The notes: generated by a model not told the origin, from the sequence alone. Shown: positions 33,330 to 44,451, numbered from the stretch's first letter. The stretch: 64,000 nt of DNA from Streptantibioticus silvisoli (GCF_027947535.2 NZ_JAAGKO020000008.1:147068-211067); one strand, 5' to 3'. Numbers and translations are program-made.

Positions 33330-33382
33330 TCACCCGGCCGAGTGATGACCGTCTCAGATAGTAGGAAGTCCGAGTAACTGTG

Positions 33383-33411
33383 CAGACAGAACGGCTGTGG
33401 GGCTCTAGCGT
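33383..33411 (+). promoter_or_regulatory. Promoter-like sequence before small ORF
   Basis: CAGACA (33383-33388) and TAGCGT (33406-33411) are spaced by 17 bp in the more AT-rich part of the spacer after the pruA terminator. The predicted transcript would contain the 31-codon ORF and possibly leuB. Confidence 0.45.
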
Positions 33412-33553
33412 TGTAGGAGCCGAACGTCTCGCTTGATCCAGCGAACGGCGGACGAGAGCCGGTGCACCGCGCAGGCCACCCCTGCCGCACCCGTTCCCCG
33501 CCTCTTCCGGCGCACCCCCTCACACCTACGTTCTGGTCTGGAGTTGTGCACCC

Positions 33554-33649
33554 ATGGATGAGACCACCCGCAAGAACGCCGCCGAGGCCCTCCAGCGCGC
33601 CCTTGACCGCCGTGACAACGGCGGTGCGACCGGCCACGAGGCCCACTGA
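33554..33649 (+). CDS. Putative 31-aa small protein
   Basis: A 31-codon ORF from ATG at 33554 encodes MDETTRKNAAEALQRALDRR followed by DNGGATGHEAH. Most third positions are G or C, and the peptide looks like a short amphipathic helix with a flexible Gly/His tail. It lies between a promoter-like sequence and leuB, downstream of the pruA terminator. No ribosome site is obvious. Function is unknown; it could be a small regulatory protein or an upstream ORF of leuB. Confidence 0.5.
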   Translation: MDETTRKNAAEALQRALDRRDNGGATGHEAH

Positions 33650-33698
33650 CCCAGCGGTCCGCCGACGACGCGCCTCGCGTCCATCATCCGGACGGTCC

Positions 33699-33727
33699 AT
33701 GTCATGGGGTGGACGCGGGCGTACAGT
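33699..33727 (+). promoter_or_regulatory. Leaderless-type promoter of leuB
   Basis: TACAGT (33722-33727) occupies exactly -12 to -7 relative to the leuB ATG, with ATGTCA 17 bp further up. No ribosome site precedes the ATG. This is the geometry of a leaderless transcript starting at the A of ATG. Confidence 0.5.
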
Positions 33728-33733
33728 CGCCGC

Positions 33734-34774
33734 ATGTCTCGCACCATCAGCCTCGCAGTGATCCCCGGTGACGGAATCGGCAAGGAGGTGGTGGCCGAGG
33801 GTCTCAAGGTGCTCGGCGCCGTCCTGCCGAGCGACGTGAAGCTGGAGACCCGGGCCTACGACTTCGGCGCCGCCCGCTACCACGCCACCGGTGAGACCCT
33901 CACCGACGACGACCTGGCCGCCCTCAAGGCGCACGACGCGATCCTGCTCGGCGCCATCGGCGACCCCTCGGTCCCGTCCGGCGTGCTGGAACGCGGTTTC
34001 CTGCTCAAGCTGCGGTTCGCCTTCGACCACCACGTCAACCTGCGCCCGGGCAAGCTGCTGCCCGGCGTCACCTCGCCGCTGGCCGGCAAGGACGACATCG
34101 ACTTCGTCGTGGTCCGCGAGGGCACCGAGGGCCCCTACACCGGCAACGGCGGCGTGCTGCGGGCCGGCACCCCGCACGAGGTGGCCACCGAGGTCAGCCT
34201 CAACACCGCCTTCGGCATCGAACGCGTGGTGCGCGACGCCTACACCCGTGCCCAGGCCCGGCCGCGCCGCAAGCTCACCCTGGTCCACAAGAACAACGTG
34301 CTGGTGCACGCCGGCCACCTGTGGAGCCGGATCTTCGCCGAGGTCGGCCGCGACTTCCCCGAGGTCACCACCGACTACCTGCACGTCGACGCCGCGACGA
34401 TCTTCTTCGTCACCCAGCCCGAGCGCTTCGACGTCATCGTCACCGACAACCTCTTCGGCGACATCATCACCGACCTGGCCGCCGCCATCACCGGCGGCAT
34501 CGGCCTGGCCGCCAGCGGCAACATCAACCCCTCCGGCGACTTCCCGTCGATGTTCGAGCCGGTGCACGGCTCCGCGCCGGACATCGCCGGCCAGGGCAAG
34601 GCCGACCCGACGGCCACCGTGCTGTCGGTCGCGCTGCTGCTCCAGCACCTCGGCTACGACCAGGAGGCCGCCCGGGTGGAGGCCGCCGTCGCCGCCGACC
34701 TGGCCGAACGCGGCACCGGCACCCGTTCCACCTCGGCGGTCGGCGACGCGCTGGCCGCCCGGGTGGCGGGCTGA
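33734..34774 (+). CDS. leuB: 3-isopropylmalate dehydrogenase
   Basis: LeuB, 346 aa, oxidises and decarboxylates 3-isopropylmalate in leucine synthesis. Motifs include [27 protein letters not shown], the metal-binding [14 protein letters not shown] and the NAD loop [14 protein letters not shown]. The ATG at 33734 lacks a ribosome site but has a -10 hexamer at -12, consistent with leaderless translation. It is separated from leuCD by about 26 kb, so the leucine genes are scattered. Confidence 0.95.
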   Translation: MSRTISLAVIPGDGIGKEVVAEGLKVLGAVLPSDVKLETRAYDFGAARYHATGETLTDDDLAALKAHDAILLGAIGDPSVPSGVLERGFLLKLRFAFDHHVNLRPGKLLPGVTSPLAGKDDIDFVVVREGTEGPYTGNGGVLRAGTPHEVATEVSLNTAFGIERVVRDAYTRAQARPRRKLTLVHKNNVLVHAGHLWSRIFAEVGRDFPEVTTDYLHVDAATIFFVTQPERFDVIVTDNLFGDIITDLAAAITGGIGLAASGNINPSGDFPSMFEPVHGSAPDIAGQGKADPTATVLSVALLLQHLGYDQEAARVEAAVAADLAERGTGTRSTSAVGDALAARVAG

Positions 34775-34854
34775 CCGCCGGCGGCGACGCCGCACGACGG
34801 CGCTCCCCGGTCGACCCCGGCCGGCGGGTGCCGGGCCCCGCGCCCGCCGCCCGG

Positions 34855-34892
34855 CCGAACCCGGCCCGCGCCACCGCGCGGGCCGGGTTCGG
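34855..34892 (+). terminator. Hairpin after leuB
   Basis: A perfect 16-bp stem (CCGAACCCGGCCCGCG and complement) encloses a 6-nt loop 80 bp after leuB. No T tract follows. Confidence 0.7.
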
Positions 34893-35092
34893 CGCGCTCC
34901 CTCGCGGGGCCTGGCCCCCTCCGGGGCCGCACTGACGGGTAGATCACCTCGGCCCGCCCTTTCTGCCTTCGGTCCTATTCGGTGATAATCGGACCAGGGC
35001 CGCCGCGTGAGCCAAGTCGGACGTCCTGATGACCGCCGTGCGGCGGGGACGTCGGTGCGGTCCGCCACGACCACACGGTGAAGGACACCCAC

Positions 35093-36193
35093 ATGACGAC
35101 GCCCACCATCGAGCTCAAGCCCTCCGCGCACACCCTCCCCGACGCGGAGCGCGCTGCGGTGCTGGCCAACCCCGGCTTCGGCCGGTACTTCACCGACCAC
35201 ATGGTCACCATCCGCTGGACCGCCGGCCGCGGCTGGCACGACGCCGAGCTCGTCCCGTACGCGCCGCTGTCCATCGACCCGGCCAACATGACGCTGCACT
35301 ACGCCCAGTCGGTTTTCGAGGGCCTGAAGGCGTTCCGGCAGGCCGACGGCTCGGTCGCGATGTTCCGCCCGGAGAACAACGCCGCCCGCTTCCAGGCGTC
35401 CGCCCGCCGGCTGGCCATGCCCGAGCTGCCGCAGGAGCTGTTCACCGCCGCCTGCGAGGCGCTGGTCGCCCAGGACCGCGCCTGGGTGCCCTCCGAACCC
35501 GAGCAGTCGCTCTACCTGCGGCCCTTCATGTTCGCCACCGAGGTCGGCCTCGGCGTCAAGCCGGCCGGCGAGTTCCTGTTCATGGTCATCGCCTCCCCGG
35601 CCGGCGCCTACTTCCCCGGCGGGGTCAAGCCGGTCTCGGTGTGGATATCCGAGGAGTACGTGCGCGCCGCGCCCGGCGGCACCGGCGCGGCCAAGTGCGC
35701 CGGCAACTACGCCGCCTCGCTGGTCGCCCAGGCCCAGGCCATCGAGCAGGGCTGCGAGCAGGTCGTCTGGCTGGACGCCGTGGAACGCCGCTGGATCGAG
35801 GAGATGGGCGGCATGAACCTCTACTTCGTCCGCCGCGACGCCGACGGCACCGAGTGCGTCGTCACCCCCGAGCTGTCCGGCTCCCTGCTGCCCGGCATCA
35901 CCCGCGACTCCCTGCTGCGGATCGCCGCCGACCTCGGGTACCGCACCGCCGAGACCCGCATCAGCGTCGAGGACTGGAAGGCCGGCACCGCCGACGGCAG
36001 CATCACCGAGGTCTTCGCCTGCGGCACCGCCGCCGCCATCACCCCGGTCGGCTCCGCGAAGTCCACCAGCGCCGAGTGGACCGTCGGCGACGGCACCCCC
36101 GGCCAGGTCACCATGCGCTTGCGCGAGCGGCTGCTCGCCCTCCAGACCGGCCGGGCCGCCGACACCCACGGCTGGCTGCACCCCGTCGCCTGA
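35093..36193 (+). CDS. ilvE: Branched-chain amino acid aminotransferase
   Basis: IlvE, 366 aa, is a fold-IV PLP transaminase for the last step of valine, leucine and isoleucine synthesis and the first step of their breakdown. Diagnostic motifs are [21 protein letters not shown], the PLP-lysine region [11 protein letters not shown], and [11 protein letters not shown]. The ATG at 35093 follows AAGGA; the frame allows a GTG at 35078. It stands alone, with a 1.1-kb gene-free region downstream. Confidence 0.95.
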   Translation: MTTPTIELKPSAHTLPDAERAAVLANPGFGRYFTDHMVTIRWTAGRGWHDAELVPYAPLSIDPANMTLHYAQSVFEGLKAFRQADGSVAMFRPENNAARFQASARRLAMPELPQELFTAACEALVAQDRAWVPSEPEQSLYLRPFMFATEVGLGVKPAGEFLFMVIASPAGAYFPGGVKPVSVWISEEYVRAAPGGTGAAKCAGNYAASLVAQAQAIEQGCEQVVWLDAVERRWIEEMGGMNLYFVRRDADGTECVVTPELSGSLLPGITRDSLLRIAADLGYRTAETRISVEDWKAGTADGSITEVFACGTAAAITPVGSAKSTSAEWTVGDGTPGQVTMRLRERLLALQTGRAADTHGWLHPVA

Positions 36194-36442
36194 CGGCGCC
36201 GGCCGCCTCCGGCGGTAAGGACCGCGTCGCCTGTCGGGTCGCCTCTGGCGGTCCGACCGCCGTCGCCCGACGGCGTCGCCGCGCGCTCCGACCCCGGTCG
36301 CTCGACCGCACCGCCCCTGCGGCCCGACCCCCGTCGCCCGGTTCCGGTCCCCGCGCACCCCGCGCGGGCCGGCCGGAGCGGGCCCGCGCCCCGGCATACC
36401 GAACCACGACCGCGCGCCGGACCACCACGGACCGGAGCCCAG

Positions 36443-36720
36443 TGGCCCGGCCACCGCGTACCGGTGCACGGCCGACCCGGCCACAGCGGACCGGATGACC
36501 GGGCCGGACCACGGCGTCCAGGCGTACCGGACGACCGCGCGCCGGGGCGCGGCGTACCGGCCACTGCTGGCCCGGCCACCACGTACCTGTGCACGGCCGA
36601 CCCGGCCACAGCGGACCGGATGACCGGGCCGGACCACGGCGTCCAGGCGTACCGGACGACCACGCGCCGGGGCGCGGCGTACCGGCCACTGCTGGCCCGG
36701 CCACCACGTACCGGTGCACC
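36443..36720. repeat. 125-bp tandem direct repeat
   Basis: Two full copies with a period of exactly 125 bp start at 36443 and 36568, and a third partial copy starts at 36693. Copies begin TGGCCCGGCCACC and differ at only a few bases. The period is not a multiple of three, so repeat copies would change frame in any ORF; I regard it as non-coding. It fills much of the 1089-bp spacer between ilvE and cimA. Confidence 0.92.
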
Positions 36721-36752
36721 GCCTGCCCGACCACCGCGTACCCGGCCACCGT

Positions 36753-36965
36753 GTACCGGAGCCCAGCGGCCCGTCCACTGCGTACCGCAGTACGGGGGAT
36801 CGGACCACGGCCGGCCGCACCGGTGCACCGTCCACCGCGTACCCGCCGCCCTGCGGGCTCCCCGTCCACCGCGTACCCGACCACCGCGTACCGGAGCCCA
36901 GCGGCCCGTCCACTGCGTACCGCAGTACGGGGGACCGGACCACGGCCGGCCGCACCGGTGCACCG
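36753..36965. repeat. Direct repeat of about 78 bp, 135 bp apart
   Basis: A block beginning GTACCGGAGCCCAGCGGCCC at 36753 recurs at 36888, each about 78 bp and almost identical, ending CGCACCGGTGCACCG. The intervening piece is made of CCACCGCGTACCCG units that resemble parts of the adjacent 125-bp repeat, so the two repeat families are related. Confidence 0.88.
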
Positions 36966-37061
36966 CTCACCGGGCCCCGCGGGCACCCCGTACCGGATAA
37001 TGAGACGGTGGTCCCGCCTCCGGAGACGGTGTGCGAAACTTCGACCGTGTCCTCGTACGCC

Positions 37062-37097
37062 ATGATTATCGGCAGCAGGCGCGCCGGTCCGCAGTGA
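37062..37097 (+). CDS. Possible Ile-containing leader peptide before cimA
   Basis: ATG ATT ATC opens an 11-codon ORF (MIIGSRRAGPQ) 60 bp before a T-tailed terminator hairpin that precedes cimA. In-frame GTG codons at 37047 and 37029 could extend it. Two adjacent Ile codons ahead of an isoleucine-pathway gene and a terminator suggest attenuation. The ribosome site is weak, so the exact start is unsure. Confidence 0.4.
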   Translation: MIIGSRRAGPQ

Positions 37098-37156
37098 CCG
37101 CCGGAGCGGACAACTCCCCGCGACGGCGAACACCGTGTCCCAGACCCGCGCGCAGA

Positions 37157-37182
37157 CCTCTCGCACCCGCGAGAGGTTTTTT
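37157..37182 (+). terminator. Terminator/attenuator upstream of cimA
   Basis: CCTCTCG pairs with CGAGAGG around a 6-nt loop, followed directly by TTTTTT (37177-37182). It lies 100 bp before the cimA start and there is no upstream gene on this strand for about 960 bp. It therefore either ends a leader transcript (attenuation) or insulates cimA. Confidence 0.8.
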
Positions 37183-37282
37183 CGTTTCCGGGGCCCGACC
37201 GGCCCGGTGAGCGAGGCGCGACGGAGATTACGGGGGCAAGTGGAATCGGATCCTCCGACCACCACCCGACAGGAGCACCACC

Positions 37283-38896
37283 ATGACGGCAGCACCGGAA
37301 ACCGTCACGCCCGACGACGCGTTCCACGTCTTCGACACCACGCTGCGCGACGGCGCCCAGCGCGAGGGGATCAACCTCACGGTCGCCGACAAGCTCGCCA
37401 TCGCCCGTCACCTGGACGACTTCGGCGTGGGCTTCATCGAGGGCGGCTGGCCCGGCGCCAACCCGCGCGACACGGAGTTCTTCGAGCGCGCGGCGCGCGA
37501 GATCGACTTCCGGCACGCCCGGCTGGTCGCCTTCGGCGCCACCCGCAAGGCCGGCGGCACCGCCGCGGCGGACCCGCAGGTGGCCGCGCTGCTGGCGTCC
37601 GGCGCGCCGGTCGTCACGCTGGTGGCCAAGTCGCACGACCGCCACGTGGAGCTGGCGCTGCGCACCACGCTGGAGGAGAACCTCGCGATGGTCCGCGACA
37701 CCGTCGCGCACCTGCGCGAGCACGGCCGGCGGGTGTTCGTCGACTGCGAGCACTTCTTCGACGGCTACCGCGCCAACCCCGAGTACGCCAAGGCCGTGGT
37801 CCGGGCCGCGCACGAGGCCGGCGCCGACGTCGTCGTGCTGTGCGACACCAACGGCGGCATGCTGCCCGCCCAGGTCACCGCGGTGGTCCGCACCGTGCTG
37901 GCCGACACCGGCGCCCGGCTGGGCATCCACGCCCAGGACGACACCGGCTGCGCGGTGGCCAACACCCTGGCCGCCGTGGACGCCGGCGCCACCCACGTGC
38001 AGTGCACCGCCAACGGCTACGGCGAGCGGGTCGGCAACTCCAACCTCTTCCCGGTCGTCGCCGCGCTGGAGCTGAAGTACGGCAAGCGGGTCCTGCCGGA
38101 CGGCGCGCTGGAGGAGATGACCCGGATCTCGCACGCCATCGCCGAGGTCGTCAACCTCACCCCCTCCACCCACCAGCCCTACGTGGGCGTGTCGGCGTTC
38201 GCCCACAAGGCCGGCCTGCACGCCTCCGCGATCAAGGTCGACCCGGACCTCTACCAGCACATCGACCCCGAACTCGTCGGCAACACCATGCGCATGCTGG
38301 TCTCCGACATGGCCGGCCGCGCCTCGATCGAGCTGAAGGGCAAGGAGCTGGGCTACGACCTGTCCGGCGACCGGGCGCTGGCCGGGCGGGTGGTGGAGCG
38401 CGTCAAGGAGCGCGAACTGCGCGGCTACACCTACGAGGCCGCCGACGCCTCCTTCGAACTGCTGCTCATCGACGAGGTGCGCGGCACTGCCGAGCGCTTC
38501 TTCCGGGTGGAGTCCTGGCGGGCCATCGTCGAGCAGCGCCCGGACGGCGCCCAGGTCAACGAGGCCACCGTCAAGCTGTGGGCCAAGGGCGAGCGGATCG
38601 TCGCCACCGGTGAGGGCAACGGCCCGGTCGACGCCCTGGACCGCGCGCTGCGGCAGGGCCTGGAGCGGATCTACCCGCAACTGGCCCGCATGGAGCTGGT
38701 CGACTACAAGGTCCGCATCCTGGAGGGCCGGCACGGCACCGAGTCCACCACCCGGGTGCTGATCGCCACCGGCGACGGCCGCACCGAGTGGTCCACCGTC
38801 GGCGTGGGGGAGAACGTCATCGCCGCGTCCTGGCAGGCACTGGAGGACGCCTACACCTACGGCCTGTTCCAGGCCGGCGTGACGCCGCAGGACTGA
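37283..38896 (+). CDS. cimA: (R)-citramalate synthase
   Basis: CimA, 537 aa, condenses pyruvate and acetyl-CoA to citramalate, giving 2-oxobutyrate for isoleucine without threonine. The HMGL-like barrel motifs are DTTLRDGAQREGINLT, IEGGWPGANPRD, FVDCEHFFDGY and GCAVANTLAAVDAGA. The GWPGANP signature and the C-terminal LeuA-type regulatory domain (after residue 400) fit the citramalate synthase branch rather than isopropylmalate synthase. The start ATG follows CAGGAG. The leader region carries a hairpin and a short Ile-rich ORF. Confidence 0.92.
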   Translation: MTAAPETVTPDDAFHVFDTTLRDGAQREGINLTVADKLAIARHLDDFGVGFIEGGWPGANPRDTEFFERAAREIDFRHARLVAFGATRKAGGTAAADPQVAALLASGAPVVTLVAKSHDRHVELALRTTLEENLAMVRDTVAHLREHGRRVFVDCEHFFDGYRANPEYAKAVVRAAHEAGADVVVLCDTNGGMLPAQVTAVVRTVLADTGARLGIHAQDDTGCAVANTLAAVDAGATHVQCTANGYGERVGNSNLFPVVAALELKYGKRVLPDGALEEMTRISHAIAEVVNLTPSTHQPYVGVSAFAHKAGLHASAIKVDPDLYQHIDPELVGNTMRMLVSDMAGRASIELKGKELGYDLSGDRALAGRVVERVKERELRGYTYEAADASFELLLIDEVRGTAERFFRVESWRAIVEQRPDGAQVNEATVKLWAKGERIVATGEGNGPVDALDRALRQGLERIYPQLARMELVDYKVRILEGRHGTESTTRVLIATGDGRTEWSTVGVGENVIAASWQALEDAYTYGLFQAGVTPQD

Positions 38897-38932
38897 CCCG
38901 CCCCCGCCCCCCGCCCGGTGCCCCGCGCCGCG

Positions 38933-39928
38933 TCAGGCCAGCGTGTCCAGGTCGGCGGCCAGCACCGGGTGGGCGTACGGCGACCCCTCGGCGTACCGCT
39001 GGAGTTCGTCGAGGGCGGCGTGCGCGAGCCGGGGCAGCTCGTTGCCCAGCGAACCGGCGACGTGCGGGGTCAGCAGCACGTTCGGCAGGTCGTACAACGG
39101 GCTGTCGGCGGGCAGCACTTCGGGGTCGGTGTGGTCCAGCACCGCGCGCAGCCGGCCGGCCACCAGTTCGGCGGTGAGCGCGGCGGTGTCGACCAGCGTG
39201 CCGCGCGCGGTGTTGACCAGCGTCGCGCCGTCCGGCATCAGCGCCAGCCGCCGGGCGTCGAACAGGTGCCGGGTGGACGGCAGTTGAGGGGCGTGCAACG
39301 TGACGATGTCGCTGCGGCGGGCGAGTTCGTCCAGGCCGACGTGCTCCGCGCCGAGCCGGGCCGCCTGCGCCGCGGTGACGTACGGGTCGTACAGCAGCGT
39401 CAACACGTCGTAGGGGCGCAGGAGTTCCAGCACCCGGCGGCCGATCCGCGAGGCGCCCACCACGCCGACGACGCGGTGGAAGTTGCCCAGGTCCGCCGGC
39501 CGTTCCAGCGCGGTGCGCCGCTCGCGGTACTCGCGTGCCGTCTCCAGCACCCGCTTGCCGGCGAACAGGATCGCGGCCACCGTGTACTCCGCCACCGGCA
39601 GCGCGTTCGCCCACGCCGCGCTGGAGACCGTCAGGCCCCGCTCCCAGCACGCCGCCGTCACATGTTCCTTGACCGATCCGGCGGCGTGCACCACGGTCCG
39701 CAGCGCCGGCATCCGCTCCAGCACCGCGCCAGTCAGCGGCGGGCACCCCCAGCAGGTCAACAGCGCCTCGACGTCGGCCAGTTCACCGCCGGCGGCGTCG
39801 AAGTCGGCGACCACGAAGCCCGGATCGCACACCGCCAGCGCCGCCAGCCGCCGCACCGCCCGCGCGTCCAGCAGCGCGTCGCGGACATCCGGTGCCATGG
39901 CCAGGACGGTGCGGGGGCGTCGGGTCAT
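38933..39928 (-). CDS. D-2-hydroxyacid dehydrogenase family protein
   Basis: This 331-aa NAD-dependent dehydrogenase has a nucleotide-binding loop [15 protein letters not shown]. Catalytic Arg, Glu and His appear in [21 protein letters not shown] and LLTPHVAGS. The N-terminal substrate domain is divergent ([20 protein letters not shown]). The ATG at 39928 has no ribosome site, but TACCCT lies at -12, so it may be leaderless; the minus frame is open much further up without family similarity. It is convergent with cimA, 36 bp apart. The substrate is unknown. Confidence 0.85.
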   Translation of the reverse strand: MTRRPRTVLAMAPDVRDALLDARAVRRLAALAVCDPGFVVADFDAAGGELADVEALLTCWGCPPLTGAVLERMPALRTVVHAAGSVKEHVTAACWERGLTVSSAAWANALPVAEYTVAAILFAGKRVLETAREYRERRTALERPADLGNFHRVVGVVGASRIGRRVLELLRPYDVLTLLYDPYVTAAQAARLGAEHVGLDELARRSDIVTLHAPQLPSTRHLFDARRLALMPDGATLVNTARGTLVDTAALTAELVAGRLRAVLDHTDPEVLPADSPLYDLPNVLLTPHVAGSLGNELPRLAHAALDELQRYAEGSPYAHPVLAADLDTLA

Positions 39929-40174
39929 GGGGGGAGGGTAGCGCCGCGCTCCGGGCCGGCGGGGGGTGAACGGGCCGGCGGGCGTGCCGCGGGCGGCCGG
40001 AAAGCGCCCGGGCGGAGCGGACCGAAAGGAGATGAAGTCCACAGGTACTGGCCGGTAACGAGGACCGCCCGCCACCCTAGAGTGACGGTGGCGTCGTACG
40101 CGCTCGGCGTTGTGCGGACGACCGGCGGGTACGACGACGACCGACCCGACCCTCAACCGATCAGGGAGACCCGT

Positions 40175-41245
40175 ATGCGTTCTCCGAAGGACTTCTTCCG
40201 GCCGCTCGCGGTCGGGGCACCGCAGCCGGTGCGCGAGGTGCCCTTCCGGCCGTCCCGGATGATCCACTTCTTCGACCCGTCCAACCCGAAGATGGCCGCC
40301 AAGGTGCCGGACATCGCGCCCACCGTCGACGTGCTGCTGGGCAACCTGGAGGACGCGGTCGCCGCGGACCGCAAGGAGGCCGCGCGCGCCGGCCTGGTGG
40401 AGATCGCGGCGAAGGCGGACTTCGGCGACACCCAGCTGTGGACCCGGATCAACAGCCTCGACTCGCCCTGGGCGCTGGACGACCTGCTGACCCTGGTCGG
40501 CGCGGTCGGCCACAAGCTCGACGTCGTCATGGTCCCGAAGGTCGAGGGCGCCCAGGACATCCACTACGTCGACCGGCTGCTGGCCCAGCTGGAGGCGAAG
40601 GCGGGCCTGGAGCGGCCGATCCTGGTGCACGCGATCCTGGAGACGCCGTCCGGCATGGCCAACGTCGAGGAGATCGCCGGCGCCAGCCCGCGCATGCAGG
40701 GCATCTCGCTGGGCCCGGCCGACCTGGCCGCCAGCCGGCGGATGAAGACCACCCGGGTCGGCGGCGGGCACCCCGGCTACCTGGTCCGCCAGGACCCGTC
40801 CGGCGACGACGCGCCGCGGGCCACCTTCCAGCAGGACCTGTGGCACTACACGGTGGCCCGCATGGTGGACGCCTGCGCGGCGCACGGCATCCTGCCGTAC
40901 TACGGGCCGTTCGGCGACATCAAGGACACCCTGGCCTGCGAGGACCAGTTCCGCAACGCCTTCCTGCTCGGCTGCGTCGGCGCCTGGAGCCTGCACCCGG
41001 TGCAGATCGCCGTCGCCAAGCGGGTCTTCTCCCCGGAACCCGGTGAGGTGGCCTGGGCCCGGCGGGTCATGGCGGCGATGGGCGACGGCACCGGCGCGGT
41101 GATGATCGACGGCAAGATGCAGGACGACGCGACGTTCAAGCAGTGCCGGGTGGTCGCCGAACTGGCCGACGCCCTCGCCGCCCGCGACCCCGAGCTGCGC
41201 GCCGCCTACGACGCCGCCACCACCGCCGTCCTGGACCAGGAGTGA
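40175..41245 (+). CDS. Malyl-CoA/beta-methylmalyl-CoA/citramalyl-CoA lyase homologue
   Basis: This 356-aa HpcH/HpaI-citrate lyase family enzyme closely resembles, from memory, the trifunctional Mcl lyase of the Chloroflexus 3-hydroxypropionate bicycle. Shared stretches include [65 protein letters not shown] and [14 protein letters not shown]. Metal and CoA-binding acidic residues (GNLEDA, ETPSG) are present. The start follows CAGGGAGA. It is followed 7 bp later by a second CitE-like lyase, so the pair probably handles C-C cleavage of short hydroxyacyl-CoA esters. Confidence 0.85.
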   Translation: MRSPKDFFRPLAVGAPQPVREVPFRPSRMIHFFDPSNPKMAAKVPDIAPTVDVLLGNLEDAVAADRKEAARAGLVEIAAKADFGDTQLWTRINSLDSPWALDDLLTLVGAVGHKLDVVMVPKVEGAQDIHYVDRLLAQLEAKAGLERPILVHAILETPSGMANVEEIAGASPRMQGISLGPADLAASRRMKTTRVGGGHPGYLVRQDPSGDDAPRATFQQDLWHYTVARMVDACAAHGILPYYGPFGDIKDTLACEDQFRNAFLLGCVGAWSLHPVQIAVAKRVFSPEPGEVAWARRVMAAMGDGTGAVMIDGKMQDDATFKQCRVVAELADALAARDPELRAAYDAATTAVLDQE

Positions 41246-41252
41246 TGCGCCC

Positions 41253-42257
41253 ATGAGCACCCCGCAGCCCCCCGCCGGCACGACCCCCGCCGCCGGCACG
41301 CCCGCGGAAGGCCCGCACACCGGCACCACCACCCCCGCCGCCGCCCCGGCCGCCGCCCCGGCCGGCCCCGCCGCCTCCCCGGCCGGCGCCCCCGCCCTGC
41401 GGCCGCGCCGCTCGGTGCTCTACATGCCCGGCGCCAACGAACGCGCGCTGGACAAGGCCCGCACGCTGCCCGCCGACGCCCTCATCCTCGACCTGGAGGA
41501 CGCGGTCGCCCCGGACGCCAAGGCCGCCGCCCGCGACCGGGTCGCCGCGGCCGCCGCCTCCGGCGCGTACGGGCACCGCGAGGTCACCATCCGGGTCAAC
41601 GGTCCCGGCACCGCCTGGCACGACGACGACCTGCGGGCGGTCGCCGCGGCCGGCCCGGCGGCCGTGGTGGTGCCCAAGGTCGACTCCGCCCGGACCGTGA
41701 GGCAGGTCGAACGCGCCCTGGAGGCGGCCGGCGCCCCGGACCACACCGCCATCTGGGCGATGCTGGAGACCCCGCGCGCCCTGCTGGACGCCCGCGAGGT
41801 CGCCGCGGCGAGCGAACGCCTCACCGTGCTGGTGATGGGCACCAACGACCTGGCCAAGGAGCTGCACGCCGAGCACGTCCCCGGCCGGGCCCCGCTGCTG
41901 ACCGGGCTGTCGCTGGCCCTGCTGGCCGCCCGCGAACGCGGCCTGGTGATCCTCGACGGCGTCCACAACGACGTGCGGGACCTGGACGCCTTCGAGGCCG
42001 AGTGCCGCCAGGGCCGGCAGCTGGGCTTCGACGGCAAGACCCTCATCCATCCGGCCCAGCTGGAACCGTGCAACCGGATCTTCGCCCCGTCGCAGCAGGA
42101 GGTCGACCGGGCCCGCGAGCTGATCGCGGCGTTCGAGGCCGCCGTGCGCGAGGGCCGCGGGGTGGCCACCGTCGGCGGCCGCATGGTGGAGAACCTCCAC
42201 GTGGAGCAGGCCCGCCGGGTGCTGGCGCTGGCCGAGGCGGTGGCCCGGCCCGAGTAG
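41253..42257 (+). CDS. CitE-like CoA ester lyase (HpcH/HpaI family)
   Basis: This 334-aa protein has about 48 N-terminal residues that are Ala/Pro/Thr-rich, followed by a CitE-type barrel: RSVLYMPGANERALDKA, LILDLEDAVAPDAK, VVVPKVDS, AMLETPRALLDA, LVMGTNDLAKEL and GFDGKTLIHPAQL. It starts 7 bp after the malyl-CoA-lyase-like gene. Family members act as lyases or thioesterases on (S)-malyl-CoA or citramalyl-CoA; which applies here is unknown. The low-complexity N-terminus may mean a later start, but no later ATG or GTG precedes the RRSVLY motif. Confidence 0.85.
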   Translation: MSTPQPPAGTTPAAGTPAEGPHTGTTTPAAAPAAAPAGPAASPAGAPALRPRRSVLYMPGANERALDKARTLPADALILDLEDAVAPDAKAAARDRVAAAAASGAYGHREVTIRVNGPGTAWHDDDLRAVAAAGPAAVVVPKVDSARTVRQVERALEAAGAPDHTAIWAMLETPRALLDAREVAAASERLTVLVMGTNDLAKELHAEHVPGRAPLLTGLSLALLAARERGLVILDGVHNDVRDLDAFEAECRQGRQLGFDGKTLIHPAQLEPCNRIFAPSQQEVDRARELIAAFEAAVREGRGVATVGGRMVENLHVEQARRVLALAEAVARPE

Positions 42258-42281
42258 GACCTGAGCGCGACCCGAGTGGCG

Positions 42282-42357
42282 GCACGAGTCCGACTCGACC
42301 CGGACTCGTGCGATTGGTACAAAGAGAAGGACCTCCTGCGTCACGCAGGGGGTCCTT
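42282..42357 (+). terminator. Two terminator hairpins before accB
   Basis: The first is an 11-bp perfect stem (GCACGAGTCCG, 8-nt loop) at 42282-42311. The second is a 14-bp stem (AAGGACCTCCTGCG, 3-nt loop, one wobble) at 42327-42357 ending in CCTTTCC. They separate the lyase pair from the carboxylase genes. Confidence 0.8.
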
Positions 42358-42455
42358 TCCCCACAGGCAACTGTCGACTTCCTCCATGAAGTCGCCCCGG
42401 AGAGTGTGAGAAGTCAACGCGGAGATTCAGTGGCCAACGCTCGTAAGGTCATGGC

Positions 42456-44039
<1,584 letters not shown>

Positions 44040-44053
44040 CCGGAGGCCCCAGG

Positions 44054-44257
44054 ATGAACAGCGAATTCGTGGTGCGGGTCGAGCGCGGCCACGCCGAGCC
44101 GGAGGAACTGGCCGCCATCACCGCGGTGTTGATGGCCCGCGCCGCCGCGCTCGCGGCGCCCGCCCCGACCGCCGAGGCCCGCACCGTCGCCCACTGGCGG
44201 CGTCTGGAGCGCGCCGCCGGCTTCTACGCGCCGCACAGCTGGCAGGCGGTGGCGTAG
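44054..44257 (+). CDS. accE: Acyl-CoA carboxylase epsilon subunit
   Basis: This 67-aa protein is typical of the actinobacterial epsilon subunits that strengthen the alpha-beta complex. It shows the core pattern VRVERGHAEPEELAAITAVL and the C-terminal WRRLERA...PHSWQ. It starts 14 bp after accB with GGAGG as ribosome site, so the pair is co-translated. A strong terminator follows. Confidence 0.92.
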   Translation: MNSEFVVRVERGHAEPEELAAITAVLMARAAALAAPAPTAEARTVAHWRRLERAAGFYAPHSWQAVA

Positions 44258-44291
44258 CCCGCCGCGGCCCCAGCGGGCCGCTGGAACGCCG

Positions 44292-44329
44292 CGAGACCCC
44301 CGCACACCGGATGGTGTGCGGGGGTCTCG
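44292..44329. terminator. Terminator between accE and convergent conservon
   Basis: A perfect 17-bp stem (CGAGACCCCCGCACACC and complement) with a 4-nt loop lies between the convergent accE and cvnD genes. It could serve both strands; neither side has a long T tract. Confidence 0.85.
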
Positions 44330-44451
44330 TCGTGTCCGTGACGCCCTCGTCCGGCCCCGGGAGGCGACACCGGGGGGTGCTGGGGGCGCCGGGGGCCCGT
44401 GGCCGCGTCGCCGCCGGGCAGGACCCGGGGGAGCGGCCACGGACCCGTACG

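Noticed and set aside
37031..37208. ORF from GTG at 37031 reading through the cimA hairpin
   Set aside because: Although GGAG is well placed, the frame runs through the terminator and gives an Arg/Pro-rich product. The shorter Ile-codon ORF fits an attenuator better, but this is not settled.
31274..38734. Very long open frame on the minus strand (about 2486 codons)
   Set aside because: It runs antisense through pruA, leuB, ilvE and cimA, all of which have strong family matches. Long antisense frames are common in very GC-rich DNA.
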